Below, piece by piece: positions 11,901-32,365 of a DNA stretch of 64,000 nucleotides. Position 1 is the first letter of the stretch, and each line of letters begins with the position of its first letter. The notes beneath the pieces were generated by a model. That model was given only the letters and a program-made list of their open reading frames with translations. It did not search any database and was not told the DNA's origin. Source of the stretch: Branchiostoma floridae (taxonomy: Eukaryota > Chordata > Leptocardii > Amphioxiformes > Branchiostomatidae); contig NC_049987.1 in NCBI RefSeq assembly GCF_000003815.2, positions 20,222,317-20,286,316 of the forward strand, written 5' to 3'. The translations under genes and the position numbers were made by a program.

Positions 11901-14900
11901 AGGAAACAACATATGACATACCAATGCGGCAACAGTTGCAAATCTGTTCATCGTTCTTGTTTAGGTATACAGTTGTACTATAAATCGTACTTCTTCGGTA
12001 GTTCTTTTCAATGATCATTTATTCATAGTATAGTCTCATTAAAATGGTTTGGTTGTGGCAAGCCCCATGAACATAGTATATAACATGTCGATCTAAAACA
12101 AAGCAATTGATTTAGAGATTATAGAATGAAGTGCCTGTAACTGCCGGGTATGAGTAACAGAAGTAAAGATTTAAGCATACTTGCATTCTTGTATATACAA
12201 TATTTTGCTTTAAAGATACAATAGTTTAAATAAGCACGGAAGACTACTCAAAGTAGCCGTACATTACATAATTTTTGTTCAAATACAAAGATTCAGAGTA
12301 ATTCGTTTGTGTGCGGTCATTCCACCATGCAGGTTTCTTCGACAGTTGCTCTGCTGCCTTAATTCTTCGTCAAAGGCAGTAGAGAAGTTACTGAAACGCT
12401 GGATTAATCAACCAACCTGATGAAACTATTTACGGAGATATTGCAAGTAGTTTCCTTGTGCAGAAAAGTGACAGTAAAAAAACTTGAAGTTATGGTACCG
12501 GATAGACGGTGATTTCTTCCTTCAGCATCCTCGTGTTCTGCAGGTTGAAGTCGTAGTTGTCGTCCCGTGCGATGTCCGTCTCCACGCCGTTATGGATCAG
12601 CCTGGCGTTCAGCCTGACGCCCAGCAGATGGGCGTGCAGCATCACTCCGATGATCTTGATGGGTTCTCCGAGCTCCTCTAGAAACTATAGATAAAACGGA
12701 GTTGTTGATTGCCATGAAACGTCAACTGTGTTGGTGCTTAGATTTGACACGACATATTGAACAGTATATCACCTTTGTGACATTCATGTTTTCGGTACTA
12801 TTTGATGTTTCTATATATATGTGGTTTAGCACCATAACTCAAGAAGCTATAAAAGGATTATCAAGAGACTTGGTACATAGTTCAGGTTAAGGCCATGTCC
12901 TATTAAAAAGTTATCAGATTTTGGGCCCCCTGGCGGCTTTTCTTGCTACTGCATGCAGCAGAACCTTCGGCGTTAATGTCTCATGTTCTATGCAAGCTAC
13001 GGTCACGATTGTTGGGTGGTAGATAGCTTTTGTTTTGTAAATAAAATTAGACGAAGACGACGCATGAAGAGCAGCCACCCAAGAGAAAGGGCTTTGCGTG
13101 AAACGTGAAACTGCTGCTGCCACGTGTCCAGGCGGTTTGTGGTCTAACTGATTGGTCATTCGCACTTGAAAACTCCAGCAGTTCAATGAAGAGGAGATTG
13201 CTACGGATATGCAGATTGGCATTCAAGCTTTAAAGCAATTGTACAATGCATCACATGGTTATATTGTAAGAAGGCCATCTACATAAAGTCAAACCAACCT
13301 TCGCGCTGGAAACGCAAAAAGCAGTTATTCAAGCAACTGGATATGATTTTGGAAACGGCCAGACGTTTCAACTTACATCCACTAGTATTCGCTAGTGACA
13401 CTCACCAAAATCATATCTAAAATAATCACGGGTCTTAGTGTCAAGTGTGCAGATGATGACGCACTGGCAGCACCAAATCCGTAGGTGTTTTTTGGCGCCT
13501 TTAAGACAGATTAGCCGTGAGGCTCGGTGGGCGTCACTCCACCGTCATGGGGGTAGGGGCATGGCGAGTTTCAAACTCGGGACCTACTGATTCTGATTCC
13601 AAAGCTCTAGCCGTTGTGCCACACAGACAGCCCAAAATCATATTCCGTTGCTTGAGTAACTACTTTTTGGCGTATCTTATTACCTGGATGTCTAACCTAC
13701 ATCGACATAGCAAGGTAGGCATGTTTGCTACGTCACAAGGCATACAGGTCTACATATTATAAATGTTGGCAAGTGTGCTCACCGCATTAAGGCACTGTGT
13801 ACCGCAGAACCCGGCAGACTTGAAGTCCACGGCACGAGGTGGGATGGCGTGAAATTTGGTCACAGTCACGCCGACCTCCAAGGTTCCAACATCGTTATCC
13901 CTCAGCTCCGGTGTGTACGTCATTCTGATCCCGGAACTGTCGGATATGCCTGTATGTTCACAGATAAAATACCAGCGTGACAAAATGTCGAGGCAATTGA
14001 TTTAACGGTACTGCGGCGGAGCTAGCCTTAGCCTGGATACCATACCCCAGCCCGATCTCAAAAATATCTGCAAGATAGCCAGTTAGCCTGGGTACCATCC
14101 GATTTCTACCGGGGCACCATATACTCGCTAAAAGATGTAATCATTGAGAAAATTTTATAATACCCCAGTCATGAAAGGTGATATCATTTAGCGAAAGTAT
14201 GAACTCTTGGAACTCTAGTTGTTGTATTGTGCGGGCCGACTGCTCTTTGAACGAGTCATTGATGTGCCCCTACCTGATGCCAGTTGAGGGTTGTCATAGT
14301 GAACCTCCAGCAGCACATACCCGCTGTCTTCGTCATCACCAATGGGGTAGCCAACGTGCTCTGGATAGATGAAGTCCTGAGGGAAAATAAAGAAACAGAA
14401 TGACTTGTCTGGTCATCGAAAATCACCTTGTCTCTAGACACGACACATGCATGTGTAGAATTTCATCGGGCTGGTACATAAATGGCGAAACTCGTTTGGG
14501 ACCGCAATCTTCACTCTTCGAAAGCGACATTTAGCTGTACATAGCGCGAAGCAGATTCAGTCAGTATTGATCTGAAGAGTTTTAAAAGACAGTCACCGAA
14601 ACGTCAGCTAGGTAAAACTCTTTAGCTAACTAGTATATTGATTTTTCCACCCACCCCTCCGCCGATGGCCCATGCTGCGACCATGCTTCCTTCGTAACAG
14701 TCATCCCAGTCGCTAGGCATGTTGGGAGACTGGCACTCATGTCCCGGATGTTCCGCGGGCAGGATGGTGATGTTTGGGTTGGCCTTGCACTTGTACACGA
14801 TGAGATGGTGGAACATGCCCTCGTTACCCGGGGTGATGATGGGCTCGGCCTGGGGAAACAAAACAAACACCCTGTACGAACTGAATGACATGACTCAATA

Positions 14901-17900
14901 CTGTACATAGTTTAGAGGTTTAAGAGGGAATTGTTACGTTACTTGTCATAAATAGATAATAAATAAATAAATATCTGGTGTATTTGCAGCCAGTAGGTAC
15001 CCAATATTTGAGTAATGAGGCTGATTTACGTGTTCAAGGCATCTCCTCGAACACGGGACCCCCGTTTTACGTCCCTTTCGAAAGACGAATTCGTGAATTC
15101 TTGGTGGTCTCCCATCCAACACAGATAAGCTTTTTAGGTTAGAAGCCCGGACCGTCTCCGCATCAAATCTATTCCTCCATTTGTATAATCTATATTCTAA
15201 AAAAAGTATAGTACCTTCATCTTGTGCTTGCAAACAACCTTATATATGGGCCTTGTTATCCGGTGCATTGTATATCATAATTGCTCAATCACCAAGCCCT
15301 TTAAAATACCATTCTGCTCGTTGGGTAGCCCTGGCTATATGTCTTTCTAAAACCTGATAAATCATATCAAATCACGGTGTTAATAGTTGTCTAGCATCAG
15401 ATATCAACACATGTAGATTCACTTAACCACAAATTGCTTGTTTCCTGATTCTCTCTTGATGACATATGTATATGTAATAGATGTTACAGCGCTATACAAA
15501 TTTGACATGCTAGGAGCGGCATGCGTTCACAGACCAATTCAGTGATGTCCGCAGCATGATAAAAGTCGTCCACGTACCTTGATGACGTGGTGTTTGGTGG
15601 GTAGGTTCGGCATCTCGAACACACGGCACCAGTACGTCGTGTCCTGGTGGGCGGGAACAGAGACCTGCAACAGAGCAAATAACCGCTTCAACATGTGGAC
15701 ATCCATAATGTATTAAATGTTCGTCGTAACAAGAGTTATTGTTTGATACAATATTTATGCACAATTTGTACTTTCAATCTAATCTTTTTTTCAAGATTAT
15801 AGCAAACAGCTTATTAACAGGAGCAACTAAAGTTGTCTAAACACTCTCGCGAACTCTTGTAATCGCAGCTGTTAAAGTATTTCTACCTAAAACAAGCTAT
15901 GATAATCCAATCTGTCCACTGTAATCGGCGTCTCGCCTTTACTTAACTGAACGGCATTATGTATCTTTTGTAAGTTTGTTGTAAAATGTCACTAATAAAA
16001 CCTCACGTTGTTCATCAGCAGATCGAATGAGTAGGTAGTCCCTGTTGATGGCGTCTCGGTGAGTTTCCTATTGAGAAGGAGAGTAGCCCTGGCTCCCCTG
16101 TTGGTCCCGTGGTAGGTCGGGCCGCTCACCCCGGACTCTTCCTCCGGGTCCTGGTCATGCCACGCCCACAGCACCCGCAACGTGTCCTCCTGGATACGGC
16201 AAATATCCAATTTTATAAGCGCCCTGGGTATGGCCTCTTCAAAACATCGAATTCTATTCTATTCTATTCTATTCTTTTCTATTCTGTTCTATTCTGTTCT
16301 ATTTTGTTCTATTCTATTTCATTAGCCACCTCTTTTTATTCTTTTCTGTTCTATTCTTTCTATTCTATCTTATTCTATTCTATTCTATTCTATTCTATTC
16401 CATACCATTCATTCCATTCAATTCTACTATATTTTCCCTCTATCTTTCCCATTGGAACTATCCTATTCCATATTGTTCTATTCTACTAGTCTACTACAAT
16501 GTATATCCTAAATCCAGTTTGATATCACTAGGCCAAGTCGTTATGCATGTAGTATTACGCACGTTGATGACGCGGTCTCTAACGTCACATGTCGTCAGCT
16601 TCCTGTTGAACCTCAGGACGGTGTGAGTCCCGTTCTCGTACCCAGACACCAGCTCCCAGTCCTGACTCTCGTCCACGGAGGGCTGCGCCTTTGCCTCGGC
16701 ATACCGGTCCTGGGGTAAGAGGGACAATTTCACAAAGACGCTTAGTCAACGGAACTGGTAAAAGATGTAGACTACACATGTTCTTTAACGGGTGTAACGT
16801 TCGTCACAGAAATAGGGCAAAATACGAACTTCGGAATGTCCATTGTTTGTCTACACTTCGGATTGAGAAGTGAAGACCATTTTGGAATGGAAATTGATGG
16901 AACGCCGGGATGTTTAAGAACGGTGATGAGGACACACACTGAATCGGTGTGCCAATGACAGTTCTGATAGACGAGAACTGTGCATTTGACATGTTTATTG
17001 AAAGTTTTTGCCCAAGGGCTAATAGCAGATAACATGAAATGGGACGTATAAATAGTTAGAACAATATAGCATATGGCTATTCTACTCGAAAGGCTAACTC
17101 TAATTGTTCTACATTATTCTGTTCGACCCTACTTTGTATGAGACACAGTGGAAGACGAAATATCCCACTTTTCCTGTAATATGAGGATTTTGTGATGTTA
17201 TAAGTAGAGTCGCTTTGTTTTTGGCTGTAAACGTCAGAAAATTATGGTGGAATTTATAACATATCTAAAGCTGGAAGCAACCGAAGAAACGACCGATAGG
17301 GCGATGTGATTGGTCGAGCGTGAGTAAGGCCTACGTCACATTTCCTGGGCCCGGCCGGGCAGGTTTCGGGGACGAAAAGTATGATACAAAAGTCACCAAA
17401 CTACACAAGATGTTAAGAGAATAGTCGTGGGCAATATTTGTGTATGTTTTTACGTAACATTACACATTCCTATTTTTCGTTTCCACAAACAGACTGGCCG
17501 GGCCCCGGTTTGGAAATTTGACGCTAGCCGAAGCAGTATACTCTCTGGTCGTTGTAAGATTTACTAGTAACTTGTCGAGCGTGAGTAAGAAGTAGTGCAC
17601 GTCATTATCACCCTACAGGACGTCGACCTTATATAACCCATAAACAACCAGTAGGGCGAAATAATGATCCCCTTGTGTGAATGCAATGGTTCGTGACAGT
17701 TCGCGTTAGGAAACAAACCTTGACTGCAGAAATGTGGGCAGTTCTTAACTAACTTAAAGGAACAAGACTGTTTAGGGCACAAGAACATACTAGTAACAGG
17801 ACCATGTGTTGAAAACGCTGTTCATAACGTGCGGCCCTGACAGGTACAAAGTGTTTTTTGTGACTGGATTAGAGAACCAACATGTGCACAAAATATTGAT

Positions 17901-19202
17901 TGTGCACATGTAGGTTGAAAGAGAGGAAATTTGAAAGTAATGTCTTTGTGTCCCAAGATTATGTCCTCATGCACAGCCGGTGTCACACAGCAAGAATATA
18001 GTCGCTCGAAGAGTCTGCAAGCTGTGTTAAAAGGAACATCTTCGGCAGCAATACGCCCGGTGTCCTCTCGGTCACTGCGCGATTTCTCAAGGATCGGCGA
18101 AGTTCGTAAAAACAATGTGTAAATTTTCTGGCGTAACGCTCAGCTCTGGTGATTTTGAGACTCGACGACCTCCGGATGATCGGCAAATTCGGCCTACAGC
18201 ACAGGCATTTTGTGCACCGCCCTTATTGACATACCCCGACATGCAATGTGCTTACCAACTAAAGCTTCCTGGCAGGTCAATCTTTCTAAACCAGTTTACC
18301 CTTGTCAACCTACTCACACGTACAAAGACCACCTCATCAGGTTACAGCATTCTCCCGCGGTAAACAAGGATGACCTGTAGCACCGTTTCTTCATCAACTC
18401 TTTCCATTTTGTACCTCACATTTTCTAACTTTTTACCGACGCACCGCTGAAGGGTCTATATTTTTCTACGAATTGCAGTACGACAAAATCTTCGCAGAAC
18501 CACTACAATCTTTGTAAAAGTATAAGAGTGTGGTCTGCGAGAGCTTGATAGATGCGAATTGCTATCCAGGCGTGCGTGAAACGTGCTGGTTGCTCTATCG
18601 GTCGGGCCAAATTTCCGATTCGAACGCCCATCTTACCTTACCATGGCCGCAGCTAGCCCCATCCGACCTGGTCTCCACTAGTTGATCGACTTGTAATACT
18701 GTCTTCTTGTAGTGTACGTTTGTCTTTTGCCAAAACTTTTAATGTAGTCCTAGCCTTTTCGTCCATATATAAGGCAGGTGGAGCACAATTTTCTGTGATT
18801 ACTTGTACATGCAGGTAAAGACTTGAAGAACATTCTTTAATCATCCTCATCACGGGCGAGTTGCCGGGACCACTTCTACTCTCTCCTTCCAGACATTTTT
18901 TTTAATCTAACAAAAAAGCAACATGAACCCACCGTGAGATACGCAGTCCCGTCTTTGACCCAGCCGATGGCGATGTCGGATCCCGGCATGCCTCCGTTCG
19001 GGGACAGACCCAAGCCGACCCATCCTGTCGTCTGCACCTGGGCCTCGAACTCGATCTTCTCGTCGTCAAACTTCCAGAGAAGCTGGAACTTTCCTTCTTC
19101 ATCCAGAGACTCGCGGTGGGTGAAGTCACTCGCACTGACAAGTTGCCCAAAGAGGAGGAGCGCTGTCGCTACAACACACGAACCACAGAAGACTTTCCCC
19201 AT
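2750..19202 (-). CDS. Double (tandem-fused) DBH-like/MOXD1-type copper monooxygenase
   Basis: Predicted secreted or surface copper-dependent monooxygenase of the DBH/PHM/MOXD1 family. The hydroxylation substrate is unknown. Exons in transcript order: 18933-19202, 16563-16709, 16007-16189, 15578-15664, 14655-14849, 14274-14376, 13783-13949, 12499-12684, 11734-11793, 10996-11129, 10469-10646, 9987-10280, 9184-9330, 8425-8607, 8052-8138, 7120-7314, 6708-6810, 6259-6425, 5403-5588, 4972-5031, 4214-4347, 3341-3518, 2750-2971. All introns are GT-AG and every phase joins; the total is 3666 bases, or 1221 residues. The start has a good Kozak context and opens a signal peptide (residues 1-25); an in-frame upstream ATG at 19244 is less likely. 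Layout: DOMON A, monooxygenase A (CuH H243/H244/H320, CuM H401/H403/M475), then DOMON B from residue 604, monooxygenase B (the same ligands plus 578), then a hydrophobic tail. Family members are normally single modules of about 600 residues. Joining of both halves into one mRNA is inferred from the shared exon 12. Confidence 0.85.
3785..3920. repeat. Fold-back element in the last long intron of module B
   Basis: Inverted arms of about 42 bases (around TGTCAGACACCTTCCTCAGAG) flank a short loop. The corresponding intron of module A lacks it along with flanking sequence (roughly 3716-3970), so it arrived after the duplication or was lost from A. Confidence 0.6.
4526..4725. repeat. MITE of the CCAAGCAGATC family, copy in module B intron
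   Basis: The left arm, starting near CCAAGCAGATCTTACTGTAGC, and the right arm ending at 4725 are inverted. The right arm is split by about 75 extra bases after TTTTGATACTA. It is shared with the matching intron of module A (11304-11436), so the insertion predates the duplication. Confidence 0.6.
8690..8860. repeat. (TTCTA)n microsatellite, module B
   Basis: Imperfect ATTCT pentanucleotide array, with related T-rich sequence continuing to about 9100, in the intron before the EDTLRVLWAW exon. Confidence 0.9.
9987..10280 (-). CDS. Fusion exon joining module A tail to module B head
   Basis: A single open exon of 294 bases (98 codons) between a CACAG acceptor and a GTGAAT donor. Residues 1-33 are the start of the normal last exon (DALQEF...PRGTRLPTEDIC...TPTPDPD). 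From residue 34 it is the mature start of the first exon (DFTHHESLDEEGKF...). The join near 10182-10190 falls between the linker before the anchor tail and the signal-peptide cleavage point. Local sequence is continuous, with no stop and no splice signal at the join. Confidence 0.85.
11304..11436. repeat. MITE of the CCAAGCAGATC family, truncated copy in module A intron
   Basis: Left arm GCCAAGCAGATCCTACGG and the central hairpin are present, but the outer right terminus is deleted compared with the copy at 4526-4725. Same intron position in the other module. Confidence 0.6.
13311..13690. mobile_element. MITE carrying a nested SINE, specific to module A
   Basis: Inverted ends (left AAGCAGTTATTCAAGCAAC, right GTTGCTTGAGTAACTACTTT) enclose about 370 bases. 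Module B has an uninterrupted intron at the corresponding place. A fragment of the same terminus (GTTACTTGAGTAACTGC) is seen near 370. Boundaries are approximate. Confidence 0.55.
13436..13642 (-). mobile_element. tRNA-derived SINE
   Basis: Read on the minus strand it starts GTGGCACAACGGCTAGAG, resembling a Pol III A box. About 35 bases further it has an AGTTTGAAACT B-box-like segment. The tail contains a GTGGAGTGACGCC-type segment that recurs near 29210-29230. No coding capacity. Confidence 0.55.
14960..15130. repeat. Dispersed repeat, module A intron
   Basis: The segment with GCCAGTAGGTACCCA and GAGTAATGAGGCTGATT, followed by a CTCCTCGAACACGGG part, recurs inverted at about 53630-53710. 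Module B lacks it. Class unknown; no coding potential. Confidence 0.5.
16246..16400. repeat. (TTCTA)n microsatellite, module A
   Basis: Same pentanucleotide array in the homologous intron of module A, interrupted by a GCCACCTCTTT segment also found in module B. Confidence 0.9.
16991..18690. other. 1.7-kb block unique to intron 1 of module A
   Basis: Flanking sequence on both sides (…GTGCATTTGACAT and TTGTAGTGTAC…) is joined almost directly in module B near 9730-9760, so this block was inserted in A or deleted from B. It holds no recognisable gene. A GTCGAGCGTGAGTAAG motif occurs twice, at about 17312 and 17574. I see no transposase or terminal repeats. Confidence 0.5.
18933..19202 (-). CDS. 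First coding exon: signal peptide and start of DOMON A
   Basis: ATG at 19200-19202 in an A at -3 / G at +4 context. The first 25 residues have a short polar start, a hydrophobic core (VVATALLLFG) and an S-A-S end, a typical cleavable signal peptide. The mature start would be DFTHRESLDEEGKF. This is followed by the DOMON strand pattern with WVGLGLSPNGGMPGSDIAIG, where DOMON domains usually bind heme or sugar-like ligands. The donor is GTGGGT. The same DFTH start recurs inside exon 12 without a signal peptide. Confidence 0.8.
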
Positions 19203-20680
19203 CTTGTATTGACGGCTGCGCTTACCGTTCCGAATGACCCACACCTTTGTAACTCAAGATGTTAAATACCTGTCCGGACTCGTGACTATGCATCATTAGA
19301 ATACCGTTGGGACGTACCACTGGTGATGTCTTGGAGGGGGGATGGAATGTATACAGTGTATCATGCGGACGAAGGCGCCATGATATATGTAAATTTTACT
19401 TTACGTTCTTTGAAAGTCTTAGGGAAGGAAGAAAGGCAGCAAACAGATTATTTCACAGGTATAACCTTCTACCATCTGTAGCAATGCACACTATCCACAT
19501 ACCCCTTTATGAGATACGAATGACATGGTCAGTAGCTCGGACTATAGGCCGTCCGTTGTCATTTAACAACCGATAGGCCATTCTGCGTGGGAAGGATGTA
19601 CACAACAATACAAGAGGTGGAATAGTTCAAAATAATTAAAAACCTCCCATTTATTATGCTTTTTCTTAGCTAAATTGTGATTCATGATAGCAAGCCTGAA
19701 TAATTCAACAACTGCAATTTTTCTACATTTTCATAGCCTCCATAGCAGGCTCCCTGGGGCCTTTTTTTCCGACCAGCAAAAGTGTATTATGAGCCAAAAA
19801 AGACAGAAAAAAGGCCCCAGAGAGCCTGCTTTGGAGGCTAAGATTTTCACTTGTATTCTCATATACTTTTCTGCCAATTGCACACTGTGTATTGGTATTC
19901 CGAGACCTGTCTAAGAAACCCAGGGTTTACTTATTGTATATACGGAAGGTCCAGAACATGAAACATTGTGTCTTCTTACAAATTCTTCTTAAATGTCCAT
20001 ACAACTTTGGGCCAACATTGTATTCCCAATCTTCTCTCTGTTAGAAACCCAGGTTCTCATTTCTGTTAGTCAAATATGCCTTTGGACAGTGTTTTATCAT
20101 GTAGCTGCAACCTCCCGTCGTGATAGAACTTCAAACATAGAAACCCTTGGTTATCTCTTTTACTTTTACCATAGTTACAAAAGCCTCAATACAATAATAG
20201 GTTTTCCTCTAGCACGTGTTTACTCAATCTCTTGCTGGCTGGGGTTAATGACCCCTCCTGGGGCGGCAGCAATTGTAGGGCCAGCCGCTAGGAGCGTGAT
20301 TTTAGTCAGGCTGGGTTTTTCTCCAGTATAGTAAAACCTACTTACAATACCAGGTTTTCCTCTAACTCATATCTTTATACGCAATTGTTGAGTTACCAGT
20401 CTCCAAGTCCTTCTACAGCAACAGTTTCTTTCTCCAGACTGCCAAACTATGGAACTCTCTTCATGTCAAATGTCTCCTCCTGTATACAATCTTTCAGCCT
20501 TCAAAATCAATGATGACTGCCATCTCCTTAGTTCATTGTCCATAAGTGGTCAAATGGCCTTGCTTAAAACAATCCCGTTGAGGAAAAAAAAACACAAAAA
20601 TGTATCTGACACAGTCTTACTTTGTACACCTATATCCAACAGCAGTGATGGTAATTCAATCTTTGTGCCATGTAGTCATT
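19203..20680. other. Spacer between the double MOXD1-like gene and TFB1M
   Basis: It holds the presumed promoter and 5' end of the MOXD1-like gene near 19203-19300 (no clear TATA box), one MITE (19734-19840), and degraded GAAACCCAGG-containing copies of TFB1M last-exon sequence. No other gene supported. Confidence 0.4.
19734..19840. repeat. Fold-back MITE with TAGCCTCC ends
   Basis: Perfect-looking outer arms TAGCCTCC...GCAGGCTC and GGGGCC face each other around a central loop of about 45 bases. Confidence 0.7.
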
Positions 20681-20890
20681 GTTAGAAACCCAAGGTTCTT
20701 TCTGACTGATGTCCAAGTACAAACAAGTGTCTCCTCTTCTCTTCTGACTGATGTCTTTCTCCAACTGCTGGCATTGGTGGAACTTCAAACTTTTCCCCCT
20801 TCTGTGTCCTAAAGTCGTAGTCAGAAACCCAGGGTTCCCTCTAAAAGATGTCCCAGTACAAACAACATTGTCTCTTCTTCTCTTCTAATT
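20680..20890 (-). repeat. Decayed tandem copies of the TFB1M last-exon 3' part
   Basis: The segment starting CCAACTGCTGGCATTGG at 20761 repeats the coding end of the TFB1M last exon (same motif at 20909), a period of 148 bases. A further partial unit lies at about 20684-20745. They sit beyond the stop codon, probably in the 3' UTR or flank. Confidence 0.7.
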
Positions 20891-20892
20891 AA

Positions 20893-29690
<8,798 letters not shown>

Positions 29691-31395
29691 CAGCCTCTTT
29701 AGGAGTCCAGAGGCGAGAATGAGGGATGAATGTGTCAAATTGCAATACATGTAAAATACTTCAATGTACACTAAAATTGCACTATGTAACATGTTTCTTG
29801 CTGCACCAGTTTTTGTAGGTAAGACTGTGTCAACAGACTATACTTATTTGTAAACAGATAAAGCTTTGCTAGGATATGTGTTTTTACAAGTTTTTTTTAC
29901 AAGTTTTTTTGCTTTTAGACCAAAAGAAGGCTACAGAAAAGTTTGTGCCCTTTGCCCAGTGGAAAAATGATAGATTAGAATACCAACAAATAATGTTAAT
30001 ATTGATAAGAATGATTGATTAACTCTTACGTTTAACTATTCTGTACTTGGTACAATTCTGTACAATTCTCATCAAGAGTTTTCATCAATTGATTTTGACC
30101 TTCAGGACCTCATGTATTTAGTAATTTACAAACATATTGAAAGGTCCAGGTTTAATTTCATACCAACAGAGGAAGTATGAACCAATCCTGAGTCACAGCC
30201 TGTATGATACATTTTCTAAACATTCCGTTCATCCCTTTCAGTCTTCTCAGCAATCTATTCCCAAGTTCATGACAAAAAACTAAATGCTTGAAAAAAATAT
30301 TGTTTATTATTGTCTCATATTCCATACTTCTCCAACGCAGCACCGTCCCAGTGCCTAGCCTACACTGCACATGAGAGTTGTCCTTCCCAATGCTATGGAA
30401 AAGGTGGCCATGTTAAGAGCTGTTTTTTTAACACTTTTTGGCACCATAGCCCAACTTCAAGCCTTGCTGCTACTTGGCTATTTTGTGGCCCCAGATTTTT
30501 TTTACCTGCAGTTAAAATGACAGACAGGGACCCTTCTGTTACTTAGTGGCTTTAGAGCCCATCTGGGGCTACAGGCCCTACGGGCCCTGCTGCAAATGGG
30601 GCCGTAACATTAGCATTAGAGAGGGTGGTCACATATACATGTACACTGTCAGTTGGCTTTAACTTCTAATTTAGGTTACCTGTGATTATATGTAAATGGT
30701 GACAAGGTAATATGAGGTATACGTGTATGTCACACACTTTTGGTTTTGCATGAATGTGCATGTACAATGTGTGCTTATTTTGTTTGTGCAGATCTTTGTA
30801 AAGCTACTTGTACAAATGTATTTTCAAGCTTCTAGAACCAATTTTTCTTTAAACGTTGAATCTTACATTTCCTTTTGATTCCAGTATAGAATTCCCAGCT
30901 CACACATTTTAATGATGACATAATTTGCGTGTAACATTTGTCCCCAAGTTGTAGGAATAAAATGGTGTGGTCCTTCTGAATGTGCTAAGCCTTACGATAT
31001 TGCAGTTCTACCCAACTCTGATAGGGGGAGCTGTGATGTCATGTTTACCTCTACTGTAAAGAATGGTATTACTGTATAACAGCAAGGAGGTTATATGAGT
31101 AGTGAAAAGCATTGTGATGACCATTGTGTATATACTTGTAATTTGTATAGCTTGTAGGGCCAGTTTTGTCTTTGGTTAAGAGTAAGGATTTTAAAGCATC
31201 AAATTATTTTTTTTAGTTTTAATTACATTCCAGTGTCTTCTCAAAATACTGTTACTAAACAAATATGTGGAGAAAGGAAGGTATCTAGTTCAGAGTCTGG
31301 TATCAAATCCAGTAAATTGTTGTCAGTTCTGTGCTTTGTCTTTTGCTGTAGTTTCATATTTGTGTAAATAAAGAGATTTATTTCCGACAGTTTTC
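29691..31395 (+). other. Probable ARL6 3' UTR with poly(A) signals
   Basis: AT-rich region without a supported gene. AATAAA occurs at 30956-30961 (in GGAATAAAATGG) and at 31367-31372, the latter followed by a T-rich stretch. Extent of the UTR is inferred. Confidence 0.45.
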
Positions 31396-31774
31396 TAACA
31401 TTAATTTTCCATCTGTTGTCTCATGTTTACCCTAATCTCCATTCAATGCACAAGATACAGCACTACACATATTTGCTTATATGTCTATTGTCAGTCTCCA
31501 GTGTCAAAATCCTCTTACATTTCACTCTTTCATGATGATAAATCAGGCAAACAAAACACGTTGATAAAATTTGACTGAGTTAGAAAAAAAATTGCAATTA
31601 TTTCAACTTCTAATGTTTCTCAAACTTTCTTTGCACGTTGTCATCTATCAAAGCAATGAAAGACTGGAATTAGGAAGCAGTGCGTATTTTGTCTATGTTG
31701 TCAAAACAGTTTCGCACACTTTTCGGGTCACCTGTCATTCCCGGACACTGAAGTTCTGAAAGTTTTCAAGAAAC

Positions 31775-31939
31775 CTCCCCATTGGCCAGGCCGCCCCCAA
31801 CTTTCCACCAATCAGATCGCGAAGTCACTTTTCACAACATGGCGGATATTCCTGGAAGTCCAGTCCAACAGCCGGGATCGGACTGAGGGGAAAAAAAAGC
31901 AGAAGTCGGTAAATTTCTCACCAACTGCTTGCACAGAAG
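31775..31939 (+). promoter_or_regulatory. Promoter-like region and noncoding first exon
   Basis: An inverted CCAAT (ATTGGCCAG) and a direct CCAATCAG lie about 40-60 bases before AACATGGCGG. The following short frame stops after 15 codons (uORF-like), and the segment ends in a strong GAAG/GTAAGA donor at 31939. This suggests the 5' end of a plus-strand transcript; ARL6 terminates just upstream. Confidence 0.45.
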
Positions 31940-32246
31940 GTAAGACAATCATGTGAAACGACAATCTTGATTTGTGTACGCTTGAAAGCTGGAGAATTAC
32001 GACCAGGGGTGTGGTATTTAGCTGAGAAGTGCAGCGCGTGCTTCGACCACGCTTGGCCGTAGCGTGGTGGATGCAGGACCGTTTCGACGCAGGCCAGCTC
32101 CTCGGGTGTAGGGCCAACATGCTCCCAAGGAAATGTTGTCACGGCCATTTCTGAGGGACATGTTGGTCCTAGTAGTAATAGGGCTGAGCAGCTGGCCTGC
32201 GTAGGCTCTGGAAATAGTCTGGCGTCCAGGTGAGGTTGCCTGAAAG

Positions 32247-32365
32247 ATGGCGAAAGATTTGCCAGATGCAGCTACGACGCCGGTCGTGCCATCTGCAGAA
32301 TCAACCGAAGTCTTGAGTTCCCCAGCTCAAATTATCCTGATGAAAAAAGTTAGAGCCGTACCTAC
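32247..32365 (+). CDS. Candidate first coding exon of an unrecognised membrane protein
   Basis: ATGGCG in a strong Kozak context (AAGATGG) opens a 39-codon frame (MAKDLPDAATTPVV...). Two donors are possible: GTACCA at 32366, which ends in phase 2 and joins in frame to the exon at 44767, or GTATGT a few bases later, which would not. Product not recognised. The join across 12 kb is an inference from phase and reading frame only; a different start exon is possible. Confidence 0.3.

Larger units (their letters stand above)
10182..19202 (-). other. Module A of the double MOXD1-like gene
   Basis: The first repeat unit runs from the signal peptide to the TPTPDPD linker (residues 1-603). It carries all copper ligands: HH in MFHHLIVYKC (243-244), H in LLEVHYDN (320), HxH in MLHAHLLG (401/403) and M in GTQEEMCEAF (475). 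Every exon has exactly the same length as its partner in module B (147, 183, 87, 195, 103, 167, 186, 60, 134, 178 bases). It lacks the C-terminal hydrophobic tail because it runs straight into module B. Confidence 0.8.

Noticed and set aside
31918-32148. 76-codon minus-strand frame (MAVTTFPWEHVGPTPEEL...)
   Set aside because: Looks protein-like but has no paired splice sites, no recognised family and lies in a GC-rich promoter zone.
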